Assembly: GCA_013397075.1 (NCBI GenBank) | Contig: VWZS01009934.1 | Coordinates: 5,361,139-5,425,138 of the forward strand | Source of the DNA: Rhabdornis inornatus | Lineage: Eukaryota > Chordata > Aves > Passeriformes > Rhabdornithidae | DNA length: 64,000 nucleotides | Direction of reading: 5' to 3' | Shown here: piece by piece, positions 50,096 through 61,900 of the stretch | Numbering within the stretch: the stretch's first letter is position 1 | Layout of the letters: each line of letters starts with the position of its first letter | Program-made: the position numbers and the translations under genes | Notes under the pieces: generated by a model | Database searches by the model: none | What the model saw: only the letters and a program-made list of their open reading frames with translations | What the model was told of the DNA's origin: nothing

Positions 50096-50251
50096 AGCTA
50101 GCTCTACAGGAAAGAAAATCAACACGTTATCCTGGTCATGAAATCAGAATTGTCCCGCAAGTCAAGTCTAAACAACACTGAAAATCATCCAAGGATGATG
50201 CGGGAGGATGCAGAAGCCCAAGCTTCAACTTCATGGATGTCCAGTGCCAAG
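50096..50251 (+). CDS. Candidate coding exon of unknown gene (38 codons, phase 0 donor)
   Basis: A plausible 3' splice site precedes this segment: a branch-like GATTAAC at 50061-50067, a pyrimidine-rich stretch and TTGTCTCCAG ending at 50095. A second AG lies at 50108-50109. An in-frame TAG at 50099-50101 would make the ATG at 50138 the first start codon. From there 38 codons run to AAG at 50249-50251, which is followed at once by GTTAGT, a donor-like site leaving phase 0. The peptide begins MKSELSRKSSLNNTENHPRM, is hydrophilic and rich in Ser, Asn, Glu and Arg, includes an RKSS motif typical of basophilic kinase sites, and contains a CpG-bearing codon run. I do not recognise the protein. The frame stays open to 50395 past the donor, so splicing is not required by a stop. 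Alternative explanation: chance open sequence in AT-rich DNA. Confidence 0.35.
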
Positions 50252-50257
50252 GTTAGT

Positions 50258-53200
50258 TTTCTTCAGGTCACATTGGTAGAGAAGGGCATGGCTTCTGCCT
50301 CACTGCTGCAGCAGGAGCTGCCTTTTATGTCACACAGTCCTAATAGACAAGGTATGTGGTGGACTACTCCTCCCTCTCTTTCCCTCCATGCATAGCACCT
50401 CTTAGACATTTCTTTTTTTCTTTTTTAGTTCAATGTGTTTCCAGAATTCACAATAAATGACCTTCTGAAGTGAAAAAATGCAAAGGGTGTATTATGGATT
50501 TAACATAAAAAATTAGAAATATTTAAAAAAGATAAGGCTTATGAAAGGACATGGCATTTTACTTGGTATTATTATTGTGAACACAGGTTTAATTCACAGA
50601 AATTAGCTGGAGATCTATAAGCTTTTTACTTTTTTTTCTCCTCAAAGAACACAATCTGCAAGAGAAAGGAGGAAAAAGCAATTATTTTTGTGAGCATAAA
50701 CTAGAAACTATCAGATTTTCTAATTTGGACACTAGCTTCACTCTGAAGCTTAGCCAGCCTTTTATAATTTAACAAGTAGCCCTGATAATCTGCTGCATTG
50801 TGCACAATCATTTGCCATTTCTAATTAAAATTGACAACCCCCTGAAACTTCCCCTAGACTAATGTGGCAAGTTTAGAATAGCAACAATTGGTTTAACTCT
50901 TTAGGACTGTATTTTTACATTTTAGGCTTATTTTAGAAAAGAAGCAACAACGTGTAGAATACTATAAAAAGCCTGTAAAAATGCGCAGACAATAGATTTC
51001 TTGTGATGATGTGTAAAGAGTGCCTACAGAACCTTTACCATATGAAAAAACACAGTGAAAGCATCATTTTCCCTCTAGACATGTTAAAGATACTTTTTCT
51101 TATTTGGAAGCAGAGTCTCTCAGAAAAATATTGTCTCATATACAATGTGATCACTGCTGCTGCCTGGATGGTTGCTTGTCTGTTAAAATCCAAACTCCTA
51201 CTGTAAAATACAGTGTGTGTTTGGGCTCTTATAAATGACCTACTTAATCTTGATAGAGGCAGCACTGGACCACCTTATACAAAGGTAACATTTCATACCT
51301 TCCCTTCTACAACGAGATGGAGTCCTTGTGGCTCAATAAAAGAGTGCCTAGAGGGTGACCTACAACAATTTGTGCATTAGGAAGCCAGAATCCTTCAGGT
51401 TTGTTTGGTGTTTTTTTTTCTGTTCAACACTGAATTATTACAGTCCTCTCTTCCATACCTAATTGTCATTAAAGCTGGTTGTGTAATTCAATATATTAAT
51501 AGAAAAAATATTTTTCTCTACTTCTGTGAAAATAGAGCAGGCCTTAATGACTAATTTTTTTTATTTTTTTTTTAATGGAGCAGATGAAATAGTGGGGAAA
51601 ACATTGCTGATTTTTATATGTGCTGCATATGGTCATGTAAGAGCACGTGTATTTTGCATATTTCAGGAGATGGATTTTTGCCTGCAGCAATGCAGTCCAT
51701 TTCTGGAATGTCCAGAGTAAATTCCCAAGACTGCACATGGGGGAAGGGACACAGAGAAGGAGGAACAAAATGATACCAAAATGCAGATCTGATGCTCCCC
51801 ATGTATTAGGGGACTTTCTGGAAATTGATGTTGTTAACATCTTTACAGAGTACTGAAGTAGCTGTTGAAGGCATTGCATTCTGGAAGGAAAGTTCATTTT
51901 TTATTGATAGTGGGTCTCTTTTGCTGTATGAATACAAGGTAGATGATGCTGAAGGTCAAGTCTTGGCCAAGAGACCTAACAAGTGCTGTAATAGACATCC
52001 AATGTACATAATCAGTAAGCATCTAGTTCATAACAAGAAGAGAACTGTGTTCTTAGAATGTATGTCTTGCAGGTAGGTAAATCAGGAGATTGGCTCAAAT
52101 ACAGGATTTTGCATTCCAACCTTTAAAGACAGTATAAAAGAATATTGGCCAGAATGCTTGTGGCATCTGAAAAGATTTATTTTTCTGTTTTGCACTTGTG
52201 CCTTTGGATGTGACAATGAGGTGCAGGGAGAGAGTTGTTTCCCTGATAACTTGATGACAGAGACACTGGTTCAGAGATTTAGAGATTTAGATTTCAGAGA
52301 AGAAAATCACAAAAATGCAAGGAAAAAAAAAAGAAAATAATCTGCTTTCTGTATCTTTATTTTCTATCTCAGTGTGTGTGTGTTTTGTTTTCTGTTATAG
52401 ATGAGTGCAGTTTTGAAGAAAAAAACTCCAAACTTCTATTTATTACTTAAATTTGAAACCAATTTTTGTAAGTTCTTTGTGAAAAGAAGGAAGGCATAAA
52501 AGTCCATAAAAAGTTATAGACTCTCAGATTTCCTAGTGCAATAAAATGCATCTCCTTTTTCATGCCTGTTATTTCTTTAGACTGAGTAATGCACCTGACC
52601 TACCCTTTGCTTCCTTGTTTCTGTCTTTGTTGATGAGACACATGAACAGCATTTATTTCCTGACTTCCCTCTCCTTCTCTTTTTCTTCTCAAGTACTTGA
52701 ATTCATGTACAGTATCTTTTGGCTCCATGTATCTTCTTGCATGATGAAGCATCTTCCTGTGGTGCTGAAGCTACTGGCAGTGCCTGTGTTTGCCCCAGAG
52801 CACATTACAGATGGCAGTGTCACTGCAGATAATGATAGCCTAATATACTCAGGGTAGCAACAGGGGACAGATGATGCTTTTGTTCAGTTTTCAGTGGCAG
52901 ATCCACCCTGCAGACTGGGCAGGAGGGGACAAAATGCCTCCAAAAAACAAGCGGAGCTGGTAATTTAGGTAAAGGCCACTGGGTGGGGCAAAAGTGCACA
53001 TCATTAAAAGCAAAAAAAAAAAGCCAACCAAAATACCCGTGGATGATTTGTCGGAAATAACAGGGCAATTAAAACACAAATCTTTTGCCAGTAGATTCTC
53101 AGATATGCGAAATAACAGTTTCTACATATGAAACAGTACACATTCTTCATTATTTTATTACTTCCGTGATAATTTACATCAGATTACACGGGGGACCATT

Positions 53201-56200
53201 TCAAGGCATTTTGTCTCTCAGGATGTGGATGTGAGTAAATTGCACCCCATAATCTTCCATCATCCCCAGTGCTTTCTCCGGGGGGGATTTACACTCACAC
53301 ATAAAATAAACATTTAAACGCCTACTGTAGAATGGCAAAGGCCCTTTCTTCCAGAGACTGCAAGTATCTAAAGTACATGCTGTTTATCTTTTGCCTTTGT
53401 GCAGCATAGTCAGATGAGGAAAGCCTTATCAGATAATAATGTTAAGTAGGAATTTAACTTTAGCTCTATTTTTCACTGAGTGTAATATTTTAACAAATTG
53501 CATTTGTCCTATTTCTCAGTTTAATAGTTTGAGATAATTTTAAAAAATTTGCAAGTTTTTAATGATCGACATGATTTTAGTGCAAACCGGCATTTTTTCC
53601 TCTTGCAGTTAGCAACACTAGTGAGGGAATGGAACTCAGGTTATTCATGCCATCAGTCATCCATGTTAGCCAGTGTACCAGAAACACAGGAGAGAAGCCA
53701 GTAGCTGAGTGGGAAAAAAAAAATCACAGTGTATATGAGATTAACTTCTTGTACATTCTTTTACCAGTACTCAGATCTGCCATCTGTTTTCTGCCATAAT
53801 GTAATTGCTCTGCTGAAGGTCCTTGAAGAGGTTTCTTCCCATAGCTTTTCTATCCTTTTCATATTTTTCTGTGGGAAGGAAAACTGTTGGCTTGATTTCA
53901 GCAAGCCCCTAAAATGGAAGACATAAGGAAGAGTGGAGGAAGTATTGCAGACTTCTTCAAGAATTTTTTTTCCCAGACATGTTCCTGAAGAGTAATCAGA
54001 AAACAAACAACAAAAGAATCCCCCTTTGTAACACTACTGATATTTTCTAAATTAGCCAAAAGAACTGTTCCACATGTAGATGTTGAAGCACCAACTCCAA
54101 GATAGAATATTGCCCTTTCTCTTTAGAGAAGGACATAAAAACTATTTTTTTCCCTTTTCATCTTCCTACATTTTCATTGCTGTATCCATCTATAACTCCA
54201 GAAGACCTCTCACATTCATGAACTCAGTAACTGTTATCACTTGTTTCATAGGGTCAGTGGACAGGATAGTACCAATTTCTGCAGGGAGAAAAGAACACCA
54301 TCTCTTATTTTTAGCAAAAAGACTGAAGCAAAGTGATAAAAGCCATTATACTTCCTCAGTCCTTTAACACAATGGCTGGCACCATTTTTCATTGACCTCA
54401 CATCATTCCACAAACATCCCGATTAGAGATACTTCCTGTGAGAAAAGCAGCCATCTGCTGGGGCTGCAAGTCCTTCTGCCCCTGGAGACGACCATTTCAC
54501 CTGATTCTTTTTAGAGAAGCTGATTGCCTGGACTTATTTCTACTTGCAGTGCTTGGCCTACAAACAAACTGCTGATTTCAGCCCATTTCCTGTTCATCAG
54601 GCATACCAATCAGCAAAAACCATTAGAACAGATGTTACTGTCTTTAAGTGGCTCTAAGAGAGAAGACACTGAGGAGCTGAACTACCTTGCAGAAATTTCC
54701 AGATGTGAAAGGGTCTAATGAACATCACTTTCTTGACGTTCCTAGCCTGTGTATAAATGAATTTTATTATCCGCTGTTGCCAGCTTTGCATTTTTCAAAA
54801 TTTTAAAAAATAATTTGACGAAAAGAAAGCATAGTAACAGATAACAGTACTTAAACTGTTTTAGACTGTTTCAGAGAATATCAGCAGGGCAAACAAAAAA
54901 GCTCTGCTAATGTCTCAGAATACCTTTTAATTGTCCTGTTGTGGTGGTGCTAAACATAGAAAAATTAATCTCAACAATTTATTTATTTAGTTAGTTTTGC
55001 AGAGAGAGCATTTGCTGACCTGTGAAGACACTACTCCTGGCTTGCTAAATGTATAATAAACCTGGATATGTAACTTCTGTCCTGTAACAACAAGATCATC
55101 TTTCCACTCTGCCTTGCACTGCAAAGCTAAGATAGTAATGCTTTTTAATAATGTTATTACTGATAGTACTTTTTACTTAAAAGATTACCCAGTGTTGTAG
55201 TACAACTGCCAGTCAAACTGTATCTGCTTATACCAGAACTGAATCTGTTTCGTAAGGCATTACAGAATTTGAAGCACTTCAAACATGCAGGCAACCATGA
55301 CCAAATACTAATGAGGAGATTGAAATAACAAGTTTTGGGTTTTCCTCTGAGGTAGCTCTCCCTATCCTCCGCTACAAAGCAGAGTCTTTCAAATTATTTA
55401 ATTTTGAGGGCCTAATATTGGCTTGAGCATCCTCTAACTAGGTCTTCCAAGGTATTTTCTTCCAAGCACTGAAAGGTTACGACTTGCTACTCTTCCAAAA
55501 ATCAGTCATCATCCCAGTCTAAAGAAGTTGTAGTTTTCCATCCTACACAGTGAGTACGCTGCAGATTCCTGTTTATATTTATACCTCCTGAATTTCTATC
55601 CTTGTCTTTGACCACAGAGAAACTCTTCTTTTTCATAATTGTGTTGGGAATTAAATGTGGCAACATATTCAATGTGGGTTCCATAGTCAATAAACAATAT
55701 CAATAGCAACTTGAAATATTCATTTAGGGCCTAAAGTAAATTTAATAAAAATTGCATAAGAGTTAATTAACATAAAACATCCGAATGCAAAATGAATTAA
55801 ATAAACTAAAATAAAGTTCATGTTTTAATCAGCAAAGCCTTGTTGCTTAACAGCTCCTCCAGGCTTAATGTTCAGCTTAGTTTCTGGATCACACTCTTTC
55901 AAATTGCTCCACAGAGACATAAATCTGACTGCAGCTACTGTATACTCTTGTGAGAGTGAGTACATGTGTATATTTCTGAGTGGGAATGTGAAATATAGTG
56001 TGCTGGTGCATTGCATATGAATTAGTCCTTTTTGTATTAGGGAAAACACATGGTAGTGTATTCCTCTTAAAGAATACTGACAAATATTTTCAGCTTTCCT
56101 TTGTTTGGGGTGATACCAGAGAAATTAAAGAATAATATCGGACTCAATGAGATTGTATGAAAGCAGAATAATATTATTGACTTCACTGGAATTTTCTGGA

Positions 56201-57747
56201 ATAGACACCAACATGTTTGTAATCTTACATTAGCACAAAGTTCCCTCCTTTGGCATGCCTTCACTGCAGTGTTTTTCTTTCTTGAGGCAAAATTAAAAAA
56301 AAAAACAAAAGCAAACCACATTTCAAAATCTGTTAATCCGTAGATCTAGGACACATGTGTTTCAAAATAATGTCCAAACTTACACTTAAACCCACGCAAC
56401 TAGATAAGTTGAGTGGATTATATCATGTGTGTTAGCCTGCTCTGATCCACTATACACTAGCTAGACATTTCTTGGATCTAAAATAAGTGGGAACTCCCAG
56501 TAGATGCCCACTGGCCCTCCTGGGACCCTGCTCTGGCTGCTGTGTCTCTATCTGGGAAGATGAAGAGAGAAATGTTGTGTAGTATTAGCTCTAACACTGG
56601 GTCCAGGATGTACCAGACAAATATTTTTTGTATGCTCAAAGACATGTCTAAATTTTCCTGAGAAACATAAAAAACCTGTAAGTTTTGTTCATAACTACAT
56701 GGAAAATTACTTGCATGGTTACTTAGCTTATACGTATATTAACATTCTGCTCCATTGTCAAGTGTGTATTTCTGCTTAGGACTTCCAGCATATAAATTAT
56801 CAGAGATTTCTTTTCCTAAATTTCTCCACCTGTAAGATCATAATGGTCTTATTCTGTATTGCAAAGATTGTGAAACAAAGTATCAGGAAGCACAATTTGA
56901 GCCTCAGCTAGAAAGTTTCACACAAGTAGAAAGCATCTTTTTAATTTTCTTCAGTCTATAAATGATTCTGCAGCTCAGAGCAGGGTTGTGAAAAGCAATT
57001 CTTTGTGGCAAAATAGTTCACATGGTCCTACAATAGACAAGCAAGTGATGTTGAGAAAATTGTGCTCCTCAACTACAGCTAATTGAATTCTAGAAATTTT
57101 TATATGGGAGGAATTACTGAAAGAAATCATGTTAATATTCATCATTAATATTAAGCACAACTAGTTGGGGTTTTTAAAGCAATACTGACTTTCAAGTGTC
57201 TTGTTAAATGACTAAAGATCACTATTAAAGAGAGTCCCCTCCTACAAGCCTGTGCCCAATGTCTCAAAAAGAACACTTGTGGAATAAAGGGTAGTCATCC
57301 TTTTATTATTTGGATGACTTAGACAGTCACTGCATGAAATTTCTAGAGTTAATCACATACTCAATAGAAAATGTTTTTAAGGGCGAAATGTAACATGATT
57401 GCCAACCCAGAAAAGAGAAACCGTCAGGTACACTCTTGATTTTAAACAAACTTGCTAAAATGCAAACTTTTGATGAAGTACATATTCTAGGTTGAAATTC
57501 CTTCTCTGGCATAAAGGATTGCATCCATAACTAACTCCTAGACCCACACAGTAAAACTGATTTGATTTTGATGATGGGGAGAAAGTTGCTCAGTCTTCTT
57601 CAGATATTACTTCCTAAAACTTTTCTTTGGTAAGACTTTAAAAAAAAACAAGACCTAAATGGTAGCCAAACTTCTCTTAAGGCATCACAAACCAGAGGAA
57701 CATCATGAAATTCTGAAATAACTATTTAAACTAAGTTGGACTTTCCC
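50258..57747. other. Unassigned AT-rich non-coding stretch
   Basis: No gene or interspersed repeat is recognised. 50700-51000 and 53140-53340 look like candidate conserved non-coding segments: no repeats, scattered CpGs, and dense homeodomain- and SOX-like cores in the first. The region 51600-51860 has frames open on both strands but no recognised motif. Poly(A)-type runs at 53019-53030 and 56293-56304 are simple sequence. Confidence 0.5.
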
Positions 57748-58912
57748 TGTTTCAGTGGGTTCACCCTGGCTGAGCATCAGGCACCCACCAAAGCTTCTCT
57801 ACCACTCCCCTTTCTAAGTGGAGCAGGAAGAGGAAATTTAACAGAGGGTTTATAGAGTGAGATAAGAACTAGAAGAAATCGTTCACCAAATACCATCGTG
57901 GGAAAAACTGACTTGAATTAGAGATATTAGTTGAATTCATTGCTAACAAAATCAAAGCAGGATAATGAGAAGTAAAATAAGACCTTAAAAAACACCTTTC
58001 CCCCACCCTACCTTCCTTCCCAGCTCTACCTCCTCCACCAAGCAGTGCAGAGAGACAGGGAATGGGACTTATGGTCAGCTCATGACACGTTGTTTCTGCC
58101 TCTGCTCAAGGAGAGGAATCTTTCTGCTGCTCCAGTGTGCGGAGTCCTTCCCATGGGATATAGTTCTCCATTAATTCCAACATGAGTTTATCTCATGGGC
58201 AACCATTCTCCATGAACTACTGCAATGTAAGTCACTCTTCCACAGGGCACTGTCCTTCAGGCACAGCCTGTTCCACCATGGTCCCCCACAGTGTCACAAT
58301 TACTACCAGGAAACCTGATCCAGTGTGGGCTCTTTTCTCCACAGGTCTGCAGGTCCCTGACAGGATCCTGCTCCAACACGGGTTCACAGCCTCCCCTCAG
58401 GCTTCCACTGCTCCAGCGTGGGTGTCCTTCAGGGCTGCAGGTAGATGGATCTCTGCATCCCCATGGTCCTCCATGAGCTGCAGGGGCTCAGCTGCTTCAC
58501 CATGATCTGTCCCACAGGACGTAGGGGAATCTCAGCTCCAGCTGCAGGGGAATCTCAGCTCCTGCCCTTCCTTTTCCACTGACCTTGGTGTCTACATAGT
58601 TGTTCCTTTCGCATATTCTTACTCTGCTCTTCTCTGGCCACAGTTAGATCTGCGCAGTAACTTTCATTTATTTATTTATTTATTTATTTATTTTAATTTA
58701 TTTCTTTTTATTTTATTTTTTTGTCCTTAAATATGTTACCATGGAGGCATTACCACCATTTCTAATTGTCCCAGACTTGGCCAGTGGCACTCCCATCTTG
58801 GAGCCAGCTGGCATTGTCGCTGCTGGACATGGAGGAAGCTTCTGGCAGCTTCTGACAGATGCTGCCCTGTAGCCTCCCCACTACCAAAACCTGGTCATGC
58901 GAACCCAATACA
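57748..58912 (-). mobile_element. Near-complete avian LTR-type repeat, minus strand, about 1.17 kb
   Basis: On the plus strand the element opens TGTTTCAGTGGGTTCACCC and closes with GCGAACCCAATACA, so it has TG...CA ends in either orientation. Landmarks in order are CACCAAAGCTTCTCTACCAC, AAATCAAAGCAGGATAATG, GGGAATGGGACTTATGGTC, an array of imperfect CTCCAGYGTGGG-type units between about 58120 and 58430, TTCCACTGACCTTGGTGTC, an AAATATGTTACCATGGAGGC segment and AAGCTTCTGGCAGCTTCTG. I recall this order from a dispersed repeat found across birds that behaves as a retroviral LTR read on the minus strand, with a TATTTAA promoter-like box at about 58727-58733. No matching target duplication is visible: TTCCC on the left, CCTGC on the right. 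The family name is not certain. A tetranucleotide expansion sits inside it. Confidence 0.75.
58666..58694. repeat. (ATTT)n microsatellite inside the LTR-type repeat
   Basis: About seven perfect ATTT units followed by a T/A-rich run to about 58722. It occupies the place of a T-rich tract in the repeat family, so it probably grew from that seed after insertion. Confidence 0.9.
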
Positions 58913-61900
58913 CCTGCCTTGTGCCCAGTGATGCAATGTCTCTTTTGATGATATAGCGAAAAGTGAGGTGAGTAGGATTCTAGCCAAGCTAATATTTCTT
59001 GCAGAGATTCTAGTGACACTTTTTTTTTTTTTTTGGCGTGGGTGTTCCCCTTTTTTGACACTTCTTATTGCTCCCATTTATATTTCATATAAGCAAGGGT
59101 GGTCCTCGTTAATGTGTCCAAGAAATTGTGGCATGGGCTTTAAATCTATTTCAAAGTCGTTTAGATGCACTTTAAAAGAGCAAGAATATCAGCCCTACAC
59201 CTTGTGCTTTCTCTCCACTGAGTTCAGCTACAGGGCAAGCTGCTGCAAAGGAAGTGTTGTTGTGAATTTGTCAGCAGAATGCCCCCAAATCAACATGAAA
59301 TAGAGGTCAAAACAAAAGTGGAGGGCAAATCAGTTATTGAGCAATCTCTAAAGAAAACCAAGGCCAGGTTAAATGCAGCTTATGCAATGCTTTTCAAAGA
59401 GGAGATTCAATAAATTTATGGAGCTGGAATCCTGATTCTCAGGCTCAAGCAAATGAGAGCTGAGTGGAGAATACATTTTATTGTTATCAATCTTCAGTGC
59501 TGTGCCACAGACAACTGACCCCACGGATGACTTGAAACACGGTTCTATTAGTCATTAGATCCTTCAGTCCCAGTGATTCCTTACCTGGGATCTCTGCCCA
59601 GAAAAATATTTTATTTTTTGAGAGATTGTTCATCAGTTATACAAACAACTGCCTAGAATGGAAGGACTCTCTAGACAAGAAAGAGAGGCTAATATTCAAA
59701 AATATAAAAAGAAATTTGAAACATTAAATGTCTAAGTTTAGAAGCTCTACAATTAAAAATTGTACAATTTCAGGGGACTTGCACTGTTTGCAGAGTTGTT
59801 TCAACATACAAATTGCATACCACTCATTCATTTGAGAAGCTGTATGTGCAGACAAGCGAATGCATTTAGAAATATATAATGTATTGCAATTTAATCCTTT
59901 TACACTAATTTTAATAGGCCTTGCCTTGATTCAGCATCGACATTAATTCTAAAGTGTAGGGTTTTTGATTTATCTTGTAACATTCAAGCAGATCAGTTTG
60001 ATGCATTTTTTCCTCTAGGTAGACTAAGTAAACTGAATTGAAAAGTGACTCTACATTTTGGCTTCTGTTTGCATCTCAGAACTACTGGTGATGAACCAAG
60101 CAACTAATTGAATTTTTCATATTCTTACATTTCTAATTTTCAATGTGTATTTACATTCCAGACTTTGATAGCAAAATCTGCAATGTATTCCCAAGATGTA
60201 TAGAATCTACAGACCTAAATTATGGAATCTAAGAACTAAAGGTGGAATGAATGAGGTATTTTAATTTTAATGAATGAAGTATCATGTACATCTTTATGAA
60301 CCTGTAAATCTTACAGTATTGACATTCTTACTGTCAACAAGCTCATCTAAGTATGAACAGCTTTTTTAGGGACAGAGTTTTGTTCAGGTTTAACAAATCA
60401 GTCCAGTGTTCCACATAGTTAAAATTAGTTTTAGAAGTAACGGTTGTAGGACACATTTGCAGCTGTAATGCTGTAATGCTCATTCCAGCCAGCCATAAAG
60501 CTGAGAGGTCTATGTAGTCACAGTTTACAATGATTTACAATGATTACAATTATTTTCAATGATTATGTGCAGGGAATTAGAAATTCACTGTAGATATTAA
60601 AGGATACATAATAAATAGAGAATCCTTCCTTCAGATTCCCTGTTCTTTCTTTTTTTTTTTAATCAATATTTTTCTTCTTATAAACACATTTTTTTTTGGC
60701 TGTTTGTATACTGCATTAAAATATTCTTTTATCTGTTAAAGATAGTACTATGTATTTTTACTCAAGGTTTCTTCATTCCACTTTACAGTAAAATAGATGA
60801 GTGCTTTAATTGTTTTTTATACGTTTCAGTGTTGGATAGATAACTAGTATTTTTGAAAGTATGGAGGAAATTTGATATCCAGTTCAACTACTTCATGCCT
60901 GTAAGAAAATAGTAACCTCACCAGACATCAGTTTTTTTTCATCATTATTCCTTTTATTTGAGAATAAATTCTCTTTTAAAATATATTTTCTTTTGAAAGG
61001 CACTGTAAGAAGCAGTAGTGGAATGCCCTTTATCATAATCTCTTTAATTACAGATCATGCTTGGGACAAAGTGACTCTGAGTAGCCATGATATTTCTTAA
61101 GAATAAATTTAGTTTGTGTGCTCTTTGGGTCCTTTTCTATGTTAAGACTGCTGTATTTACTGAACATAAAACAACTAGAAAAATGCTGTTGAGTTTTTTC
61201 AGGGGGGGATTCTTTTATCAATTGAAAATAACAATTGAAGTTAAAAAACTCTAAAAATATTTTCTCTTCCTCCACTTTATATAAATAAGTTTTCTTAATC
61301 TTTCTCTATATAAAGATTTCAGGATGTCATAAATATTACTTGGGGGACCAAAGCTAAATTCAGAATTTAGTTTCAGGAAAAGAAACCCAAAACTCACTCT
61401 AGATGTATTTAATTGGGTATGCAAATTTTTACGGCTTATGCTTTATATTGTAAGAATTTTAACAGACTGCAGCATAATTGAACTATGACTTATTCCTGTT
61501 CTTCTTTTATAGATTTCTTCTGTTAAATTATGTGCACTATTCGCTTAATTTCCTCTGTACTTTTTTTTTTTTCCAAAATATAAGGACTGCTGTTGGACCA
61601 AATAATTGAACTGCTAAGGGCTAAATATATTTGGATGGGAATCTATAGCAGATTTCTTCTGCAGTTATTCTGTGAGGGTTTTCATTGTGTCTGATGAGAA
61701 GGTCAGTTAACCTGTGTAACCCGCAACTATTCTACAGTGGCAAAATTCTAAAGTGACAAATTTTATCAGTTTTATTTTGTTTCATCAGAGTAGCTGATAT
61801 ATTATTAACTAATATAATATTTCATATAACTTGTACTGTAGAGTATTTTTGGGGGAGTTCTCTTTTAAAGTGGAATTTCTCTATAAATTTGTCATTTGGA

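Noticed and set aside
54445..54470. CCATCTGCTGGGGCTGC as a third CTCF site
   Set aside because: The core departs from the CTCF pattern at more positions than the two sites reported, so I did not list it.
58182..58505. 107-codon plus-strand frame
   Set aside because: It lies wholly inside the LTR-type repeat and reads its GC-rich tandem units; it is not a gene.
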